19,396 nt of DNA from Firmicutes bacterium UBA1393. GTDB lineage: Bacteria; Bacillota; DTU025. The position numbers were made by a program, and so were the translations under genes. The stretch is taken from NCBI GenBank assembly GCA_002305255.1, contig DBQN01000003.1, positions 9,679 through 29,074 of the forward strand, in the 5' to 3' direction. Below the pieces are notes generated by a model that was not told the DNA's origin, made no database searches, and was given only the letters and a program-made list of their open reading frames with translations. Below, piece after piece: positions 1-7,215 of the stretch. How positions within the stretch are numbered: position 1 is the first letter of the stretch; each line of letters begins with the position of its first letter.

Positions 1-1016
1 CCCAGGAGCACAGTGAGCGCATCATTGGCGAATCTCACCGCTCCACTTTTGTCGAGGATCACTACGCCGTCTGAAAGACTATTCAGCAATGACCTGATCT
101 GATGGGCGCCCTGTTCCGCAAGGACCAGCGCCCTTCTCTCCGCACGAACCAGCGTTGCCAGGGTGACCATGTTCTTGTGGCTCTCGATTAGCGAAGCGCA
201 CTTTCCTGCGACGATCTCGAGCAGGCATACTCGATCCGCTGACGGCTCGTTCGCGCCACGGGGGAAGAGTGCGACTGCGGCGCCTGAACCTTCTGACAGC
301 TGGATGGGGCAGGCAAGCATACCGTCACAGCACATCTGCACCATCAGTTTCTGCTCGTGTGGGCTGGCTACATGTCGGCCGATGTAGATCGGGCGACCTG
401 ATGAAATCGCGTCGACTACGGTGGGGAGGGAAGAGAGGTTCACGGATGCAGGAAGTGCTGAGTGCGGGCAGGAGTGGGCGATCAGCCGCAGCTCAAGTCC
501 GTCGTCGGTTGACAACATCGTCCACACATGCTCCGTATCCAGGGCAACGCTGGCTCTCTCCATCAGCGCGTCGAGGGAGGCAACGAGGTCTGCCCCCTGG
601 TCCTGCCCGGGAACACCTGAAAGGACAGTATCGAGCCGGCGTATCAAGCGAATGTGATCCGTCTCTTCGTGCATGCACAGGATTACTAGGCTTCGGCCGG
701 CGTCATGCACGAGGCGGTTCAGCCTCGCCGTCCACAGACCGGGTTCGTGTGACCCTGGATCCTGCCAGGAGAAGCAAGTGTCTAGCGGGCTTTCGGATGT
801 GATCGCCTCTTGACACAGCTCTTCCAGCATCGCGCCGGCTGCCGGGAAGAGCTTAAGAATGTCGCCTCCGCTTTCACAGAGGCCTCCGGCAGTCAGGCGC
901 GCAAAGGCGGAGTTGAAAAGAACCACACATCTCTTGAGCACATCGACGATGGCTGCGGGATCGATCATCGAATCCAGCATGGCTTGGAACGCGTCCGTAG
1001 TCAGGAGTTGCACCAA
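1..1016 (-). CDS. PAS-GAF-PAS sensor protein, partial (3' end outside window)
   Basis: The leftward reading frame is open from a stop at 1029-1031 to the window edge, about 338 codons. I translated it by hand. The first domain is PAS-like (about residues 10-110, containing MLDSMIDPAAIVDV and FNSAFARLTAGG). A GAF-like domain follows (about 130-270, with LDALMERASVALD, then AISSGRPIYIGRHV). Next comes a short helical linker (VRAERRALVLAEQ), then a second PAS domain (SLSDGVVILDKSGAVRFAND) cut off by the edge. AGGGGG at 1024-1029 sits 7 nt before TTG at 1016 and 10 nt before GTG at 1013, and either could be the start. The gene begins about 32 nt after nadE on the same strand, so it is probably cotranscribed. 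The output domain lies outside the window. A histidine kinase, a diguanylate cyclase or a sigma-54 activator are all possible; a kinase is my guess. Confidence 0.8.
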   Translation of the reverse strand, partial: MVQLLTTDAFQAMLDSMIDPAAIVDVLKRCVVLFNSAFARLTAGGLCESGGDILKLFPAAGAMLEELCQEAITSESPLDTCFSWQDPGSHEPGLWTARLNRLVHDAGRSLVILCMHEETDHIRLIRRLDTVLSGVPGQDQGADLVASLDALMERASVALDTEHVWTMLSTDDGLELRLIAHSCPHSALPASVNLSSLPTVVDAISSGRPIYIGRHVASPHEQKLMVQMCCDGMLACPIQLSEGSGAAVALFPRGANEPSADRVCLLEIVAGKCASLIESHKNMVTLATLVRAERRALVLAEQGAHQIRSLLNSLSDGVVILDKSGAVRFANDALTVLL

Positions 1017-1047
1017 GTCTTCGCCCCCTCAGGGCTGGGCACTTGCT

Positions 1048-1803
1048 TCAGCGCGACACGACGGGAGCAGCCGGACGCGACATCTTGTGGGCTGACGCCC
1101 TGGCCAGGGCTTCCACACGATCAACCACGCGCGGTTCGCCCTCGCCCGTGAGGATGTAGCGGTCGAGCTGCTCATAGCTCATGCCCATTTCCCCTTCATC
1201 GGTTTGCCCCGCCCACAGTCCTGCCGTGGGCGGCTTATCGATTATCGCCTGCGGAACCCCAAGATAGCGCGCAAGTTCCCGTACCTCGCTCTTCACGAGG
1301 CCGGCAATGGGAGTTATATCTACGCCGCCATCACCGTACTTGGTGAAATACCCTACCGTGAGCTCGCTCCGGTTCGATGTGCCGACCACGAGCAGGTTCA
1401 GCTCATTGGCGTAATAGTAGAGGACCGTCATCCTCAGCCTTGGCTTCACGTTCGCTCTGGCCAGATGTGCACGGGCGGGATCAAGCAGGTGAGCGTAGGC
1501 GTCAGGCATCACAGACTCCATCATCTGCAGCTGAGCGTCGTAGGCATGAGAGAGATCACACACAATCATTGGGAGACCGAAGGCTCGCGCGCAGTCAGAC
1601 GCATGCTCAAGATCGGTGGGATCAGAATGGCAGGGCATCGCCACGCCTAGGCATACATCGAAGCCGCACCTTGTGGCGAGACCGGCGACCACTGCAGAAT
1701 CGATGCCTCCCGACATGCCGAACACGATTCCGCGTGCGCCGGCCGCTGTCACCTGACTGGTCATCCAATCGCATATCGATTTCACTGTGGTCGCGTTGTC
1801 CAT
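1048..1803 (-). CDS. nadE: NH3-dependent NAD+ synthetase
   Basis: The gene encodes the last step of NAD biosynthesis: ATP-dependent amidation of deamido-NAD in the cytoplasm. It is about 251 aa, the normal size for the ammonia-dependent form, and has no glutaminase (nitrilase) domain. The PP-loop SGGIDS is near residues 31-36. Other family blocks are VVGTSNRSEL, YFTKYGDGGVDITPI, GLVKSEVRELA and KPPTAGLWAGQTDE. A GTG lies at 1806, but GAGGT followed by a 6-nt spacer favours ATG at 1803. The gene lies 206 bp downstream of the metal ATPase and about 32 bp upstream of the PAS-GAF sensor, on the same strand. The missing glutaminase domain means ammonia must come from free ammonia or a partner. Identification is firm. 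Confidence 0.95.
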   Translation of the reverse strand: MDNATTVKSICDWMTSQVTAAGARGIVFGMSGGIDSAVVAGLATRCGFDVCLGVAMPCHSDPTDLEHASDCARAFGLPMIVCDLSHAYDAQLQMMESVMPDAYAHLLDPARAHLARANVKPRLRMTVLYYYANELNLLVVGTSNRSELTVGYFTKYGDGGVDITPIAGLVKSEVRELARYLGVPQAIIDKPPTAGLWAGQTDEGEMGMSYEQLDRYILTGEGEPRVVDRVEALARASAHKMSRPAAPVVSR

Positions 1804-1874
1804 CACAAGACCTCGATTCTGCCAGTACCTGCGTCACCCAACATTGCCACCAGCCTGGGGTGCGAACAAGCTTA

Positions 1875-1898
1875 AGTGGCATGGCAGGCCATGCCACT
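1875..1898 (-). terminator. Perfect 10-bp inverted repeat, possible terminator of the metal-ATPase operon
   Basis: AGTGGCATGG (1875-1884) pairs exactly with CCATGCCACT (1889-1898) around a CAGG loop. It lies between the ATPase stop and nadE. On the leftward strand it is followed by TTAAGCTTG, which is only weakly T-rich, so it may be a terminator or just a stable mRNA end. On the rightward strand there is no T run. Confidence 0.35.
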
Positions 1899-2012
1899 GC
1901 GCCCGCCCATAACCCACGTATGCGGCGGGCTGTCAGTGATCATTGGGGTGTAGCCGTGGGGGCTGGTGCAGTAGCCGGTGTCGGTATCGTTTGATCCCGA
2001 TGCCCACGGCGA

Positions 2013-3785
2013 TCACCGGCGCAGGAGCCTGAGGCCATTGAGGGTGACCAGGAGAATGCTGGCCTCGTGTATGAACATGCCTGACGCCAGATGCACTCGG
2101 CCGACCAGTACTCCGGCGAGGAGTACCGCAACTACAACTACCGCGAGTACGACGTTCTGTTTTATGACTTGTACCATTCGACGTGAATGCGCAAATGCCT
2201 GCGGAATGCGCATAAGGTTATCACTCATAAGTGCGATATCGGCAACCTCCATGGCCGCGCGGGTGGCCGACGCACCCATAGACACGCTCACATCCGCCAT
2301 GGCCAGCGCGGGAGCGTCGTTTATGCCGTCGCCGACCATCGCCACCCTGGCCCCGGACTGCTGTAGGCTGCGGATGGTCGCGACCTTATCATCGGGCATG
2401 AGCCCGGATCTGACACTCGAAGGTTCTATTCCGAGCAAGCCCGCAACGTGCCTGGCGGCTCTCTCGTTGTCACCCGTGAGCATCACCACGTTCTTGATGC
2501 CGGCCTTTGAGAGGGCAGCGATGGCAGCGGCGGCCTCCGGCCGAGGCTGATCCGCTATGCCTATGAGCCCTATTGCCTCTCCGGCGAGGGCGACCAGCGT
2601 GACGGTTTCCCCCTGCGCCTCACGGTGCGCGACCATGTGTAGCTGATCCTGCGGCACATCGATACCGAGGGAGCGCATCAATGCCAGATTGCCCACGGCA
2701 GTCAGGGCTCCGCCTTCGAGATGGGCAATAGCGCCCTGACCTGCGCGGATCTCCCAATCAAGAGCCGGCAGAGGTTCTACACCATCGGCCTGGGCCCGTG
2801 CCAGCACAGCAGTGGCCAGGTGGTGTTCGGAGCGCAGCTCGGCACCGGCGGCAGCGGCGAGAACCTCGTCCGCCGACTTGCCGGCAAAGCCTTCGACAGC
2901 CACTACCTGCGGCTTGCCCATAGTTAGCGTGCCCGTCTTGTCGAATGCCACGGTGTCGATGCGAGCTATGCGTTCCAGGCGCTCGCCGCCCTTGATGAGC
3001 ACGCCCTGGCGCGCGGCTGAACCGAGACCCGCTATAATGGCGACCGGTGCTGCAGCCACGAGCGCTCCGGGGCAGGCGATCACTAGGAACGTCAGGGCCA
3101 GGTGAGCGTCGCGGGTTATGGCATACACCAGCACCGACGCCGTGATTACCGAAGGAGTGTACCACTGGGCGAACTTGTCGAGCGTTCTCTGCATCTTCGG
3201 CTTCTGGTCGCCTGCCTCAGCAATCATGTAGATGAGACGGCTGAAGGTGGTATCAGTGCCAACCCGCTCAGCCTCGACCTCCAGATAGCCTCCGAGCGTC
3301 ACTGATCCGCTGGTGACCGCTGTTCCGGCCATTGCCTCAGTCGGCATAGACTCGCCCGTTACGGATGACGTGTCCAGCGACGCGCTTCCGGCTACCACCT
3401 TGCCGTCTACCGGCACCATGTCGCCGGGCCGGATGATTACTATATCTCCCTGCCTGACATCGTAAGCCGACACTTCGACGATGTCAGCCCCGCGGCGCAC
3501 TCGCGCGGTGCGCGGCATCATGTCTACCAGCTCTTTCAGGGCCGACCTGGTGCGCGCAAGGGTACGGCTCTCGAGCCAGCCTCCCAGGGCGAACAGCACC
3601 GTGACAACAGCGGCTTCCCATGCTTCGCCTATGATGATGGCGCCAATGGAAGCGAACACCACGAGCAATGCTATGCTGAACTGCTTGAGGCGCAGCTTAC
3701 CGATGGCTTCACGGGCAATGGGCACGCCCGCTACAAGCGCGATGGCTATCATCAGCCAGTTGATGTAGTGAGTCATCGTGGTCAT
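2013..3785 (-). CDS. Heavy-metal P1B-type ATPase, CPG variant, no N-terminal metal-binding domain
   Basis: This is a metal-exporting P-type ATPase of the cytoplasmic membrane, 590 aa. Seen in order: three hydrophobic segments (about 8-25, 36-52, 56-73), the actuator motif TGES (143-146), the membrane metal motif CPG (238-240, in FLVIACPGALVAAAP), the phosphorylation site DKTGT (282-286), the nucleotide-site block SEHHLA (319-324), TGDN (437-440), GDGINDAP (485-492), and two C-terminal membrane segments ending in LLVTLNGLRLLRR. Typical Zn/Cd/Cu pumps have CPC, CPH or SPC and an SEHPLA block. Here the second Cys is Gly and the HP dipeptide is HH. Family members usually have four membrane segments before the actuator; only three are visible. 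The start could also be the ATG at 3776. The gene follows the small HMA protein by 23 nt, which likely supplies the missing domain. Substrate is unknown; zinc, cadmium, manganese or iron are all open. Confidence 0.92.
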   Translation of the reverse strand: MTTMTHYINWLMIAIALVAGVPIAREAIGKLRLKQFSIALLVVFASIGAIIIGEAWEAAVVTVLFALGGWLESRTLARTRSALKELVDMMPRTARVRRGADIVEVSAYDVRQGDIVIIRPGDMVPVDGKVVAGSASLDTSSVTGESMPTEAMAGTAVTSGSVTLGGYLEVEAERVGTDTTFSRLIYMIAEAGDQKPKMQRTLDKFAQWYTPSVITASVLVYAITRDAHLALTFLVIACPGALVAAAPVAIIAGLGSAARQGVLIKGGERLERIARIDTVAFDKTGTLTMGKPQVVAVEGFAGKSADEVLAAAAGAELRSEHHLATAVLARAQADGVEPLPALDWEIRAGQGAIAHLEGGALTAVGNLALMRSLGIDVPQDQLHMVAHREAQGETVTLVALAGEAIGLIGIADQPRPEAAAAIAALSKAGIKNVVMLTGDNERAARHVAGLLGIEPSSVRSGLMPDDKVATIRSLQQSGARVAMVGDGINDAPALAMADVSVSMGASATRAAMEVADIALMSDNLMRIPQAFAHSRRMVQVIKQNVVLAVVVVAVLLAGVLVGRVHLASGMFIHEASILLVTLNGLRLLRR

Positions 3786-3808
3786 CGCGGCGTCAACTAC
3801 CTCTCGTG

Positions 3809-4054
3809 TCAGTTGCCTGAAGGGGTGCCGGGCACACGGGCGCTAACGCTCAAGCCCATCCTCGATGCAACATCAGCGATCCTGTCATAGGCCACTTTAC
3901 CCGCGTCGTACTCGACATCGAGGCTTGCTGCGCCGAACACTACCTTGGCCGAGGCGACGCCCGGCAAGGCCCGTACTGCGGTCTCCAGTTTCGCGGCGCA
4001 CGTAGGGCAATTGAGATTGGAAAACATGATCATCTCACGGCGGATATCTGACAT
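3809..4054 (-). CDS. Free-standing heavy-metal-associated (HMA) domain protein
   Basis: This is a small ferredoxin-fold metal carrier of about 81 aa, probably cytosolic, delivering metal to the ATPase encoded next. The metal site is Cys16-Pro-Thr-Cys19 in SNLNCPTCAAKLE, followed by the family patterns ALPGVASAKV and ASLDVEYDAGKV. The common GMTC sequence is NCPTC here. The frame stays open upstream to 4252, but ATG 4054 has GGGAGG with an 8-nt spacer, and the upstream residues do not look like protein. The domain normally sits at the N-terminus of P1B ATPases; here it is a separate gene and the ATPase lacks it, so the two were probably split. Confidence 0.88.
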   Translation of the reverse strand: MSDIRREMIMFSNLNCPTCAAKLETAVRALPGVASAKVVFGAASLDVEYDAGKVAYDRIADVASRMGLSVSARVPGTPSGN

Positions 4055-4154
4055 CTGAATGGCCTCCCACTCTAATCGGTTTGATCTCGTTGTTGCCGAT
4101 CGGCTGAATGCCGTCCGGTCAACTACAGTGTGCCACAGAAGGGCGAATCCGTAA

Positions 4155-4168
4155 TTGACGCGCGTCAA
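4155..4168. promoter_or_regulatory. Palindromic Crp/Fnr-type operator candidate
   Basis: TTGACGCGCGTCAA is a perfect 14-bp palindrome in the 130-bp gap between the regulator stop and the HMA start. It has the TTGA(T/C)-N4-(A/G)TCAA form of Fnr-family sites. The regulator encoded just upstream has a recognition helix with the pattern ESLSR, matching the ExxSR pattern used by Fnr proteins. It lies about 100 bp upstream of the HMA start. No good -10 element was found, so activation or repression cannot be decided. Confidence 0.55.
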
Positions 4169-4184
4169 GCCACGGTGAATCGAC

Positions 4185-4964
4185 TCAGAACATGCCCGCC
4201 ATCTCTTTGAGGCGGACCATGTCAAGGACGGTGATGGCATTGCCCCCTGCACCGGCTCGGGCTATGATGCCCTCATCTTCGAGGGCGCGGAGTCGGCGGC
4301 TGAGGCTCTCGGGAGTAGTGCCGATGCGTGCGGCCATCTCTGCCCACGACCCCGTCAGCACCACCTGCCCGCTGCCGGCGTCGCGGGCGAGCCGACGGCC
4401 GGCGGCGCATGCGGCGCAGGACACGGTGCCCGTGCCCGCTTCTACCGCTGCCCCAGCCCTGCTTCCGGCTCCGGTGCCAGCGGTCGCCGCCCGAACTAGT
4501 TCGGCGGCAAGACGACCGGCCACATCGCGCGCGCCCAGGTCGCCGATGATCTGCTCTGCCCGGGCCAGGCGCCGGGCCAGGTACTCCACAAGGATCATGG
4601 CTGACTCGGGGCTCGTTGACAGGGCGGCCAGTGTTTCCTTTCGAGGTAGCTCGCATGCTTCGGCTTCGTCGGCGGCTATCACGTCACCTTCGTACTGCGC
4701 CGCGGCGAACATTCCGATCTCACCCATGATCTCGCCCGGCCCGGCCTCGCGGATGATCTGCTCTCTGCCTGTGGTCGAGCATTGAACTATCCGGATATGC
4801 CCCGACGCCACGATCAGCAGCGAATCGACGGGGTCGCCTGCTGCCGCAATGAGCTGGCCTTTGCCAAAGTGAAGGTGGCGCATGGTCGAGCTCAGGCGAT
4901 CGAGGATCTCATCCGGCAAACCCCTGAGCATTGGGACGCTGTCAATACAGCTGTGAACTCGCAT
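4185..4964 (-). CDS. Crp/Fnr-family transcription regulator with a CxxC-containing insertion
   Basis: This is a DNA-binding regulator of about 259 aa, against roughly 220-235 for typical members. Residues 5-115 form the cyclic-nucleotide-binding-like beta barrel (FGKGQLIAAAGDPVDSLLIV, PGEIMGEIGMF). Residues 120-160 form the dimer helix, and about 203-235 the helix-turn-helix (SWAEMAARIGTTPESLSRRL). Between dimer helix and HTH lies an Ala/Gly-rich insertion (about 162-200) carrying Cys183-Ala-Ala-Cys186, which could bind a metal or respond to redox state. It lacks the N-terminal cysteine cluster of classical Fnr. A TTG at 4991 would add nine residues, but ATG 4964 follows AGAGGGAG by about 10 nt and is preferred. 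It heads the leftward metal block and probably controls it; that link is inference. Confidence 0.87.
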   Translation of the reverse strand: MRVHSCIDSVPMLRGLPDEILDRLSSTMRHLHFGKGQLIAAAGDPVDSLLIVASGHIRIVQCSTTGREQIIREAGPGEIMGEIGMFAAAQYEGDVIAADEAEACELPRKETLAALSTSPESAMILVEYLARRLARAEQIIGDLGARDVAGRLAAELVRAATAGTGAGSRAGAAVEAGTGTVSCAACAAGRRLARDAGSGQVVLTGSWAEMAARIGTTPESLSRRLRALEDEGIIARAGAGGNAITVLDMVRLKEMAGMF

Positions 4965-5051
4965 CTTGGGCAGTCTCCCTCTCTTGTACAAGTAGGGTCA
5001 TGTCATGTGAGCGTATTCCATTCCAGAGCTGCGGTTCCTGCCATGCCACTC

Positions 5052-5100
5052 GCGAGGGGCGAGGGGCGAGAGGCGATAGGCGATAGGCGATACGCGGGGG
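5052..5100. repeat. 7-bp tandem repeat, seven units
   Basis: The units are GCGAGGG, GCGAGGG, GCGAGAG, GCGATAG, GCGATAG, GCGATAC and GCGGGGG in exact 7-nt register. The array grades from GCGAGGG to GCGATAG, as expected from slippage plus point changes. It lies between divergent genes and does not fall in a coding frame I believe. Confidence 0.85.
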
Positions 5101-5261
5101 CGGGGGCAAGGGGGGAGGGTGGGCACAGGTGCCCGGCCAGAATCCATCGGAATTTCGCGGGAACTCCGCAGGTGGCTTCATCGTCTTATTAAGTAACAAG
5201 CGAGATGGTAGTCGACTCCGAGGCCACAACACAGCCGGCTGGGCCAAGGAGCGTTATATAT

Positions 5262-5297
5262 GAGGGCGCGGCGCTAGTTCCTGGGCGCAGCGCCCTC
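5262..5297 (+). other. Strong GC hairpin in the leader of the lipid-enzyme genes
   Basis: GAGGGCGC (5262-5269) pairs with GCGCCCTC (5290-5297). After one G/A mismatch, GCGC (5271-5274) pairs with GCGC (5285-5288), leaving a 10-nt loop. There is no T run after it. It may be a leader RNA element, a terminator-like structure or a protein site. Confidence 0.4.
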
Positions 5298-5481
5298 CTT
5301 GCGTTCCTCTTGAGTCGGGCCGACGGCCCTTGCGAGCGCGGCCCAAGCCGAGCCATCGGGGTTTGTTGGCAGTTACCAGCAGGAACCTAGAGGCCGATGC
5401 CGAAAACTGAGAGGGCATCCACAAGCGCTTGGCGGTGATAGTGAATTGAACGGCAACAACAATCGCGGCAGGGCTACAGGT

Positions 5482-7215
5482 ATGAGGAGCGTGGCCTTCT
5501 GGATTCAGGCGGCCATGTTCCTGGTGGTCGTCCCATGGATGATGGTGCACCTGTCGCCACATATCGATGTACCCTGGAATCGCAGTCTGTTCGATGTGGC
5601 CAGTGTGGGTGTGGGCACCCTCATCAGCGTGCTGGGAGCATACGTGGCCATCAGAGGCTGGCTCTATCTGTGGCTTAACGGAGCGGTTCCGGTTGGGCAG
5701 GTGCCCCGGGTTCTGGTGACGAGAGGCATATACCGGTTCGTGATGGACCCGGTCTACTGGGGTTACACAGTGTTCTGGGTAGGCACTGCCATACGCCATC
5801 GGAACTACGCGATGCTCCTGATGTCAGTCTACCTTGGAGCGGGCTTTCTGTTGTGGGCTGTGGCGGTGGAACGTCCGGGGCTTCGACGGCGGTACGGCCT
5901 GGCGTACACTGAGTATCAACGACAGGTGCCCTCGGTGTTGCCGACGTGGAAGGCGCTCTATTATGACTGGCGCGACCTACCTATATTTTCGCTTATCGTT
6001 GCCACTGTCGTGAGAATGGTGTCGCGGGGGCTGTGGGACATTGACGTGAAAGGACTCGAGCATGTCCCGCGTAAAGGCCCTGGCGTCATAGTCTGCAACC
6101 ACGTCATGTATCTCGACCCCTTCTTGATAGGCATATTCTCCATGACGACCACGAGGTATGTGGCGTCGGATGAACTGTTCCGCAAGCCACTGACGAGATG
6201 GTTCTTCGGTGCGGTGGGTGCCATCTCGAAGAAGAGGTGGAGCAGGGATATCGGTGTGCTCAGGAAGATGCACGACGTGCTCAAGCGCGGTGAACTGGTG
6301 GCGATATTCCCTGAGGGCCAGCGCAACTGGGACGGGGCGCCGGTGCCTGTGGGAGACGAAACATATCGCCTGCTCATGCATTTAGGTGCGCCGGTGACAT
6401 GTGTGTGCCTGCATGGCGGGCACGAAGCATGGCCGAGATGGTCGCGGATGCCCGCGCGATCCAAGATGGTGGTGGAGTTCTTCGCTCCGCTGAACCCGTC
6501 TGACTACTCTGACGTGGAGGACTTCAGGCGCGATGTGGAGGAGCGGATCTTCTCCTTCGTCCACGACGAGCCCGAGCCCAGGCTGGGGTTCCCCGCGGGG
6601 CGGGCGCCGCATCGGGGAATCGCCACGGTGATGTGGGGTTGTATCAAGTGTGGCGCGCCAATGAGCATGGACCACACCGATGTCGGCATGAAGTGTCGAG
6701 CGTGCGGAGCGTCTTTCACGGTCACGCCAAGGCTGGAGCTGGTGGATGACGCGACAGGAAACACAATGCTTGAGCGGGACTATCGGGCTACCCTCATAGA
6801 GACGCTTGCAGAGGGGCGCATGCTGGACGCGCCGAATGGCGAGTTCAACGCCGTATGCAGCGCTGATGCGTACATCATCAAGTCCACCAGGCAACTTGTT
6901 CCGGTGGCCACGGGCAAGCTTGCCTTAGGGGCCGGGCTCACGTTCACGGGGGTGACGGTCGGGGCGAAACCCGATGTCGGTGAACCCTTTGAGATCAGCT
7001 ACGCCATTGAAGACATCGACTTCACCTACCTCAACCTCGCCAACCATCTGGTGGTGGTGAGCAGGGCTGGAGCGTACCAGTTTCACATCAAGGACGATTC
7101 GCCCGTCAGATGGGAGGACTACCTGCTGGTCGCCCGCGGCTCCATCGTGAGGCAGTGGCGCAGCGGCGAGCAGGTGCGGAGGCGGGCCAGGGAGGGAGGA
7201 TCCAGGCTGGCATGA
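5482..7215 (+). CDS. Fusion: ICMT-like membrane methyltransferase domain + PlsC-type acyltransferase + zinc ribbon (copy 1)
   Basis: A 577-aa multidomain membrane enzyme. The N-terminal part has membrane segments (about 5-25, 37-57, 90-128) and resembles isoprenylcysteine/phospholipid methyltransferases: VMDPVYWGY (87-95), then VERPGLRRRYGLAYTEYQRQVP (129-150). Residues about 185-360 are a PlsC/LPLAT acyltransferase with the catalytic HX4D (His207-Asp212 in NHVMYLD), GAISKKRW and FPEGQRNWDG (276-285). A zinc ribbon follows (Cys387, 390, 405, 408), then a beta-rich C-terminal domain of about 150 aa resembling a PH/GRAM fold. The methyltransferase signature is degenerate (RHP is MDP, EE is ER), while the acyltransferase motifs are intact, so it probably acts as an acyltransferase, perhaps making phosphatidic acid or a modified lipid. 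A TTG at 5446 would add 12 residues, but ATG 5482 has AGGG with 8-nt spacing. Its stop overlaps the start of copy 2. Confidence 0.85.
   Translation: MRSVAFWIQAAMFLVVVPWMMVHLSPHIDVPWNRSLFDVASVGVGTLISVLGAYVAIRGWLYLWLNGAVPVGQVPRVLVTRGIYRFVMDPVYWGYTVFWVGTAIRHRNYAMLLMSVYLGAGFLLWAVAVERPGLRRRYGLAYTEYQRQVPSVLPTWKALYYDWRDLPIFSLIVATVVRMVSRGLWDIDVKGLEHVPRKGPGVIVCNHVMYLDPFLIGIFSMTTTRYVASDELFRKPLTRWFFGAVGAISKKRWSRDIGVLRKMHDVLKRGELVAIFPEGQRNWDGAPVPVGDETYRLLMHLGAPVTCVCLHGGHEAWPRWSRMPARSKMVVEFFAPLNPSDYSDVEDFRRDVEERIFSFVHDEPEPRLGFPAGRAPHRGIATVMWGCIKCGAPMSMDHTDVGMKCRACGASFTVTPRLELVDDATGNTMLERDYRATLIETLAEGRMLDAPNGEFNAVCSADAYIIKSTRQLVPVATGKLALGAGLTFTGVTVGAKPDVGEPFEISYAIEDIDFTYLNLANHLVVVSRAGAYQFHIKDDSPVRWEDYLLVARGSIVRQWRSGEQVRRRAREGGSRLA

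Larger units (their letters stand above)
4965..5481. other. Non-coding divergent intergenic region
   Basis: No convincing gene lies in these roughly 500 bases between the leftward regulator and the rightward lipid-enzyme genes. The region holds the heptamer repeat (5052-5100), a GGGCAC-AG-GTGCCC palindrome (5121-5134), an AT-rich TATATA (5255-5260) without a usable -35 element, a strong hairpin (5262-5297) and a GGGCCG-A-CGGCCC palindrome near 5317-5329. AGTTCCTG (5276-5283), in the hairpin loop, is complementary to a CAGGAAC around 5381-5387. The open frames here show no homology I recognise. Confidence 0.6.

Noticed and set aside
269..802. 177-aa forward open frame at the left end
   Set aside because: The reverse strand there encodes a continuous PAS-GAF protein with recognisable motifs; the forward frame is Arg/Ser-rich shadow.
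5041..5050. CCATGCCACT, also present in the hairpin at 1889-1898
   Set aside because: A single shared 10-mer without flanking similarity or a second arm at this site; chance is likely.
5111..5134. T-box antiterminator (AGGGTGG)
   Set aside because: Only AGGGTGG matches; the following bases do not fit the conserved ACCGCG, there is no specifier stem, and the downstream genes are not amino-acid related.
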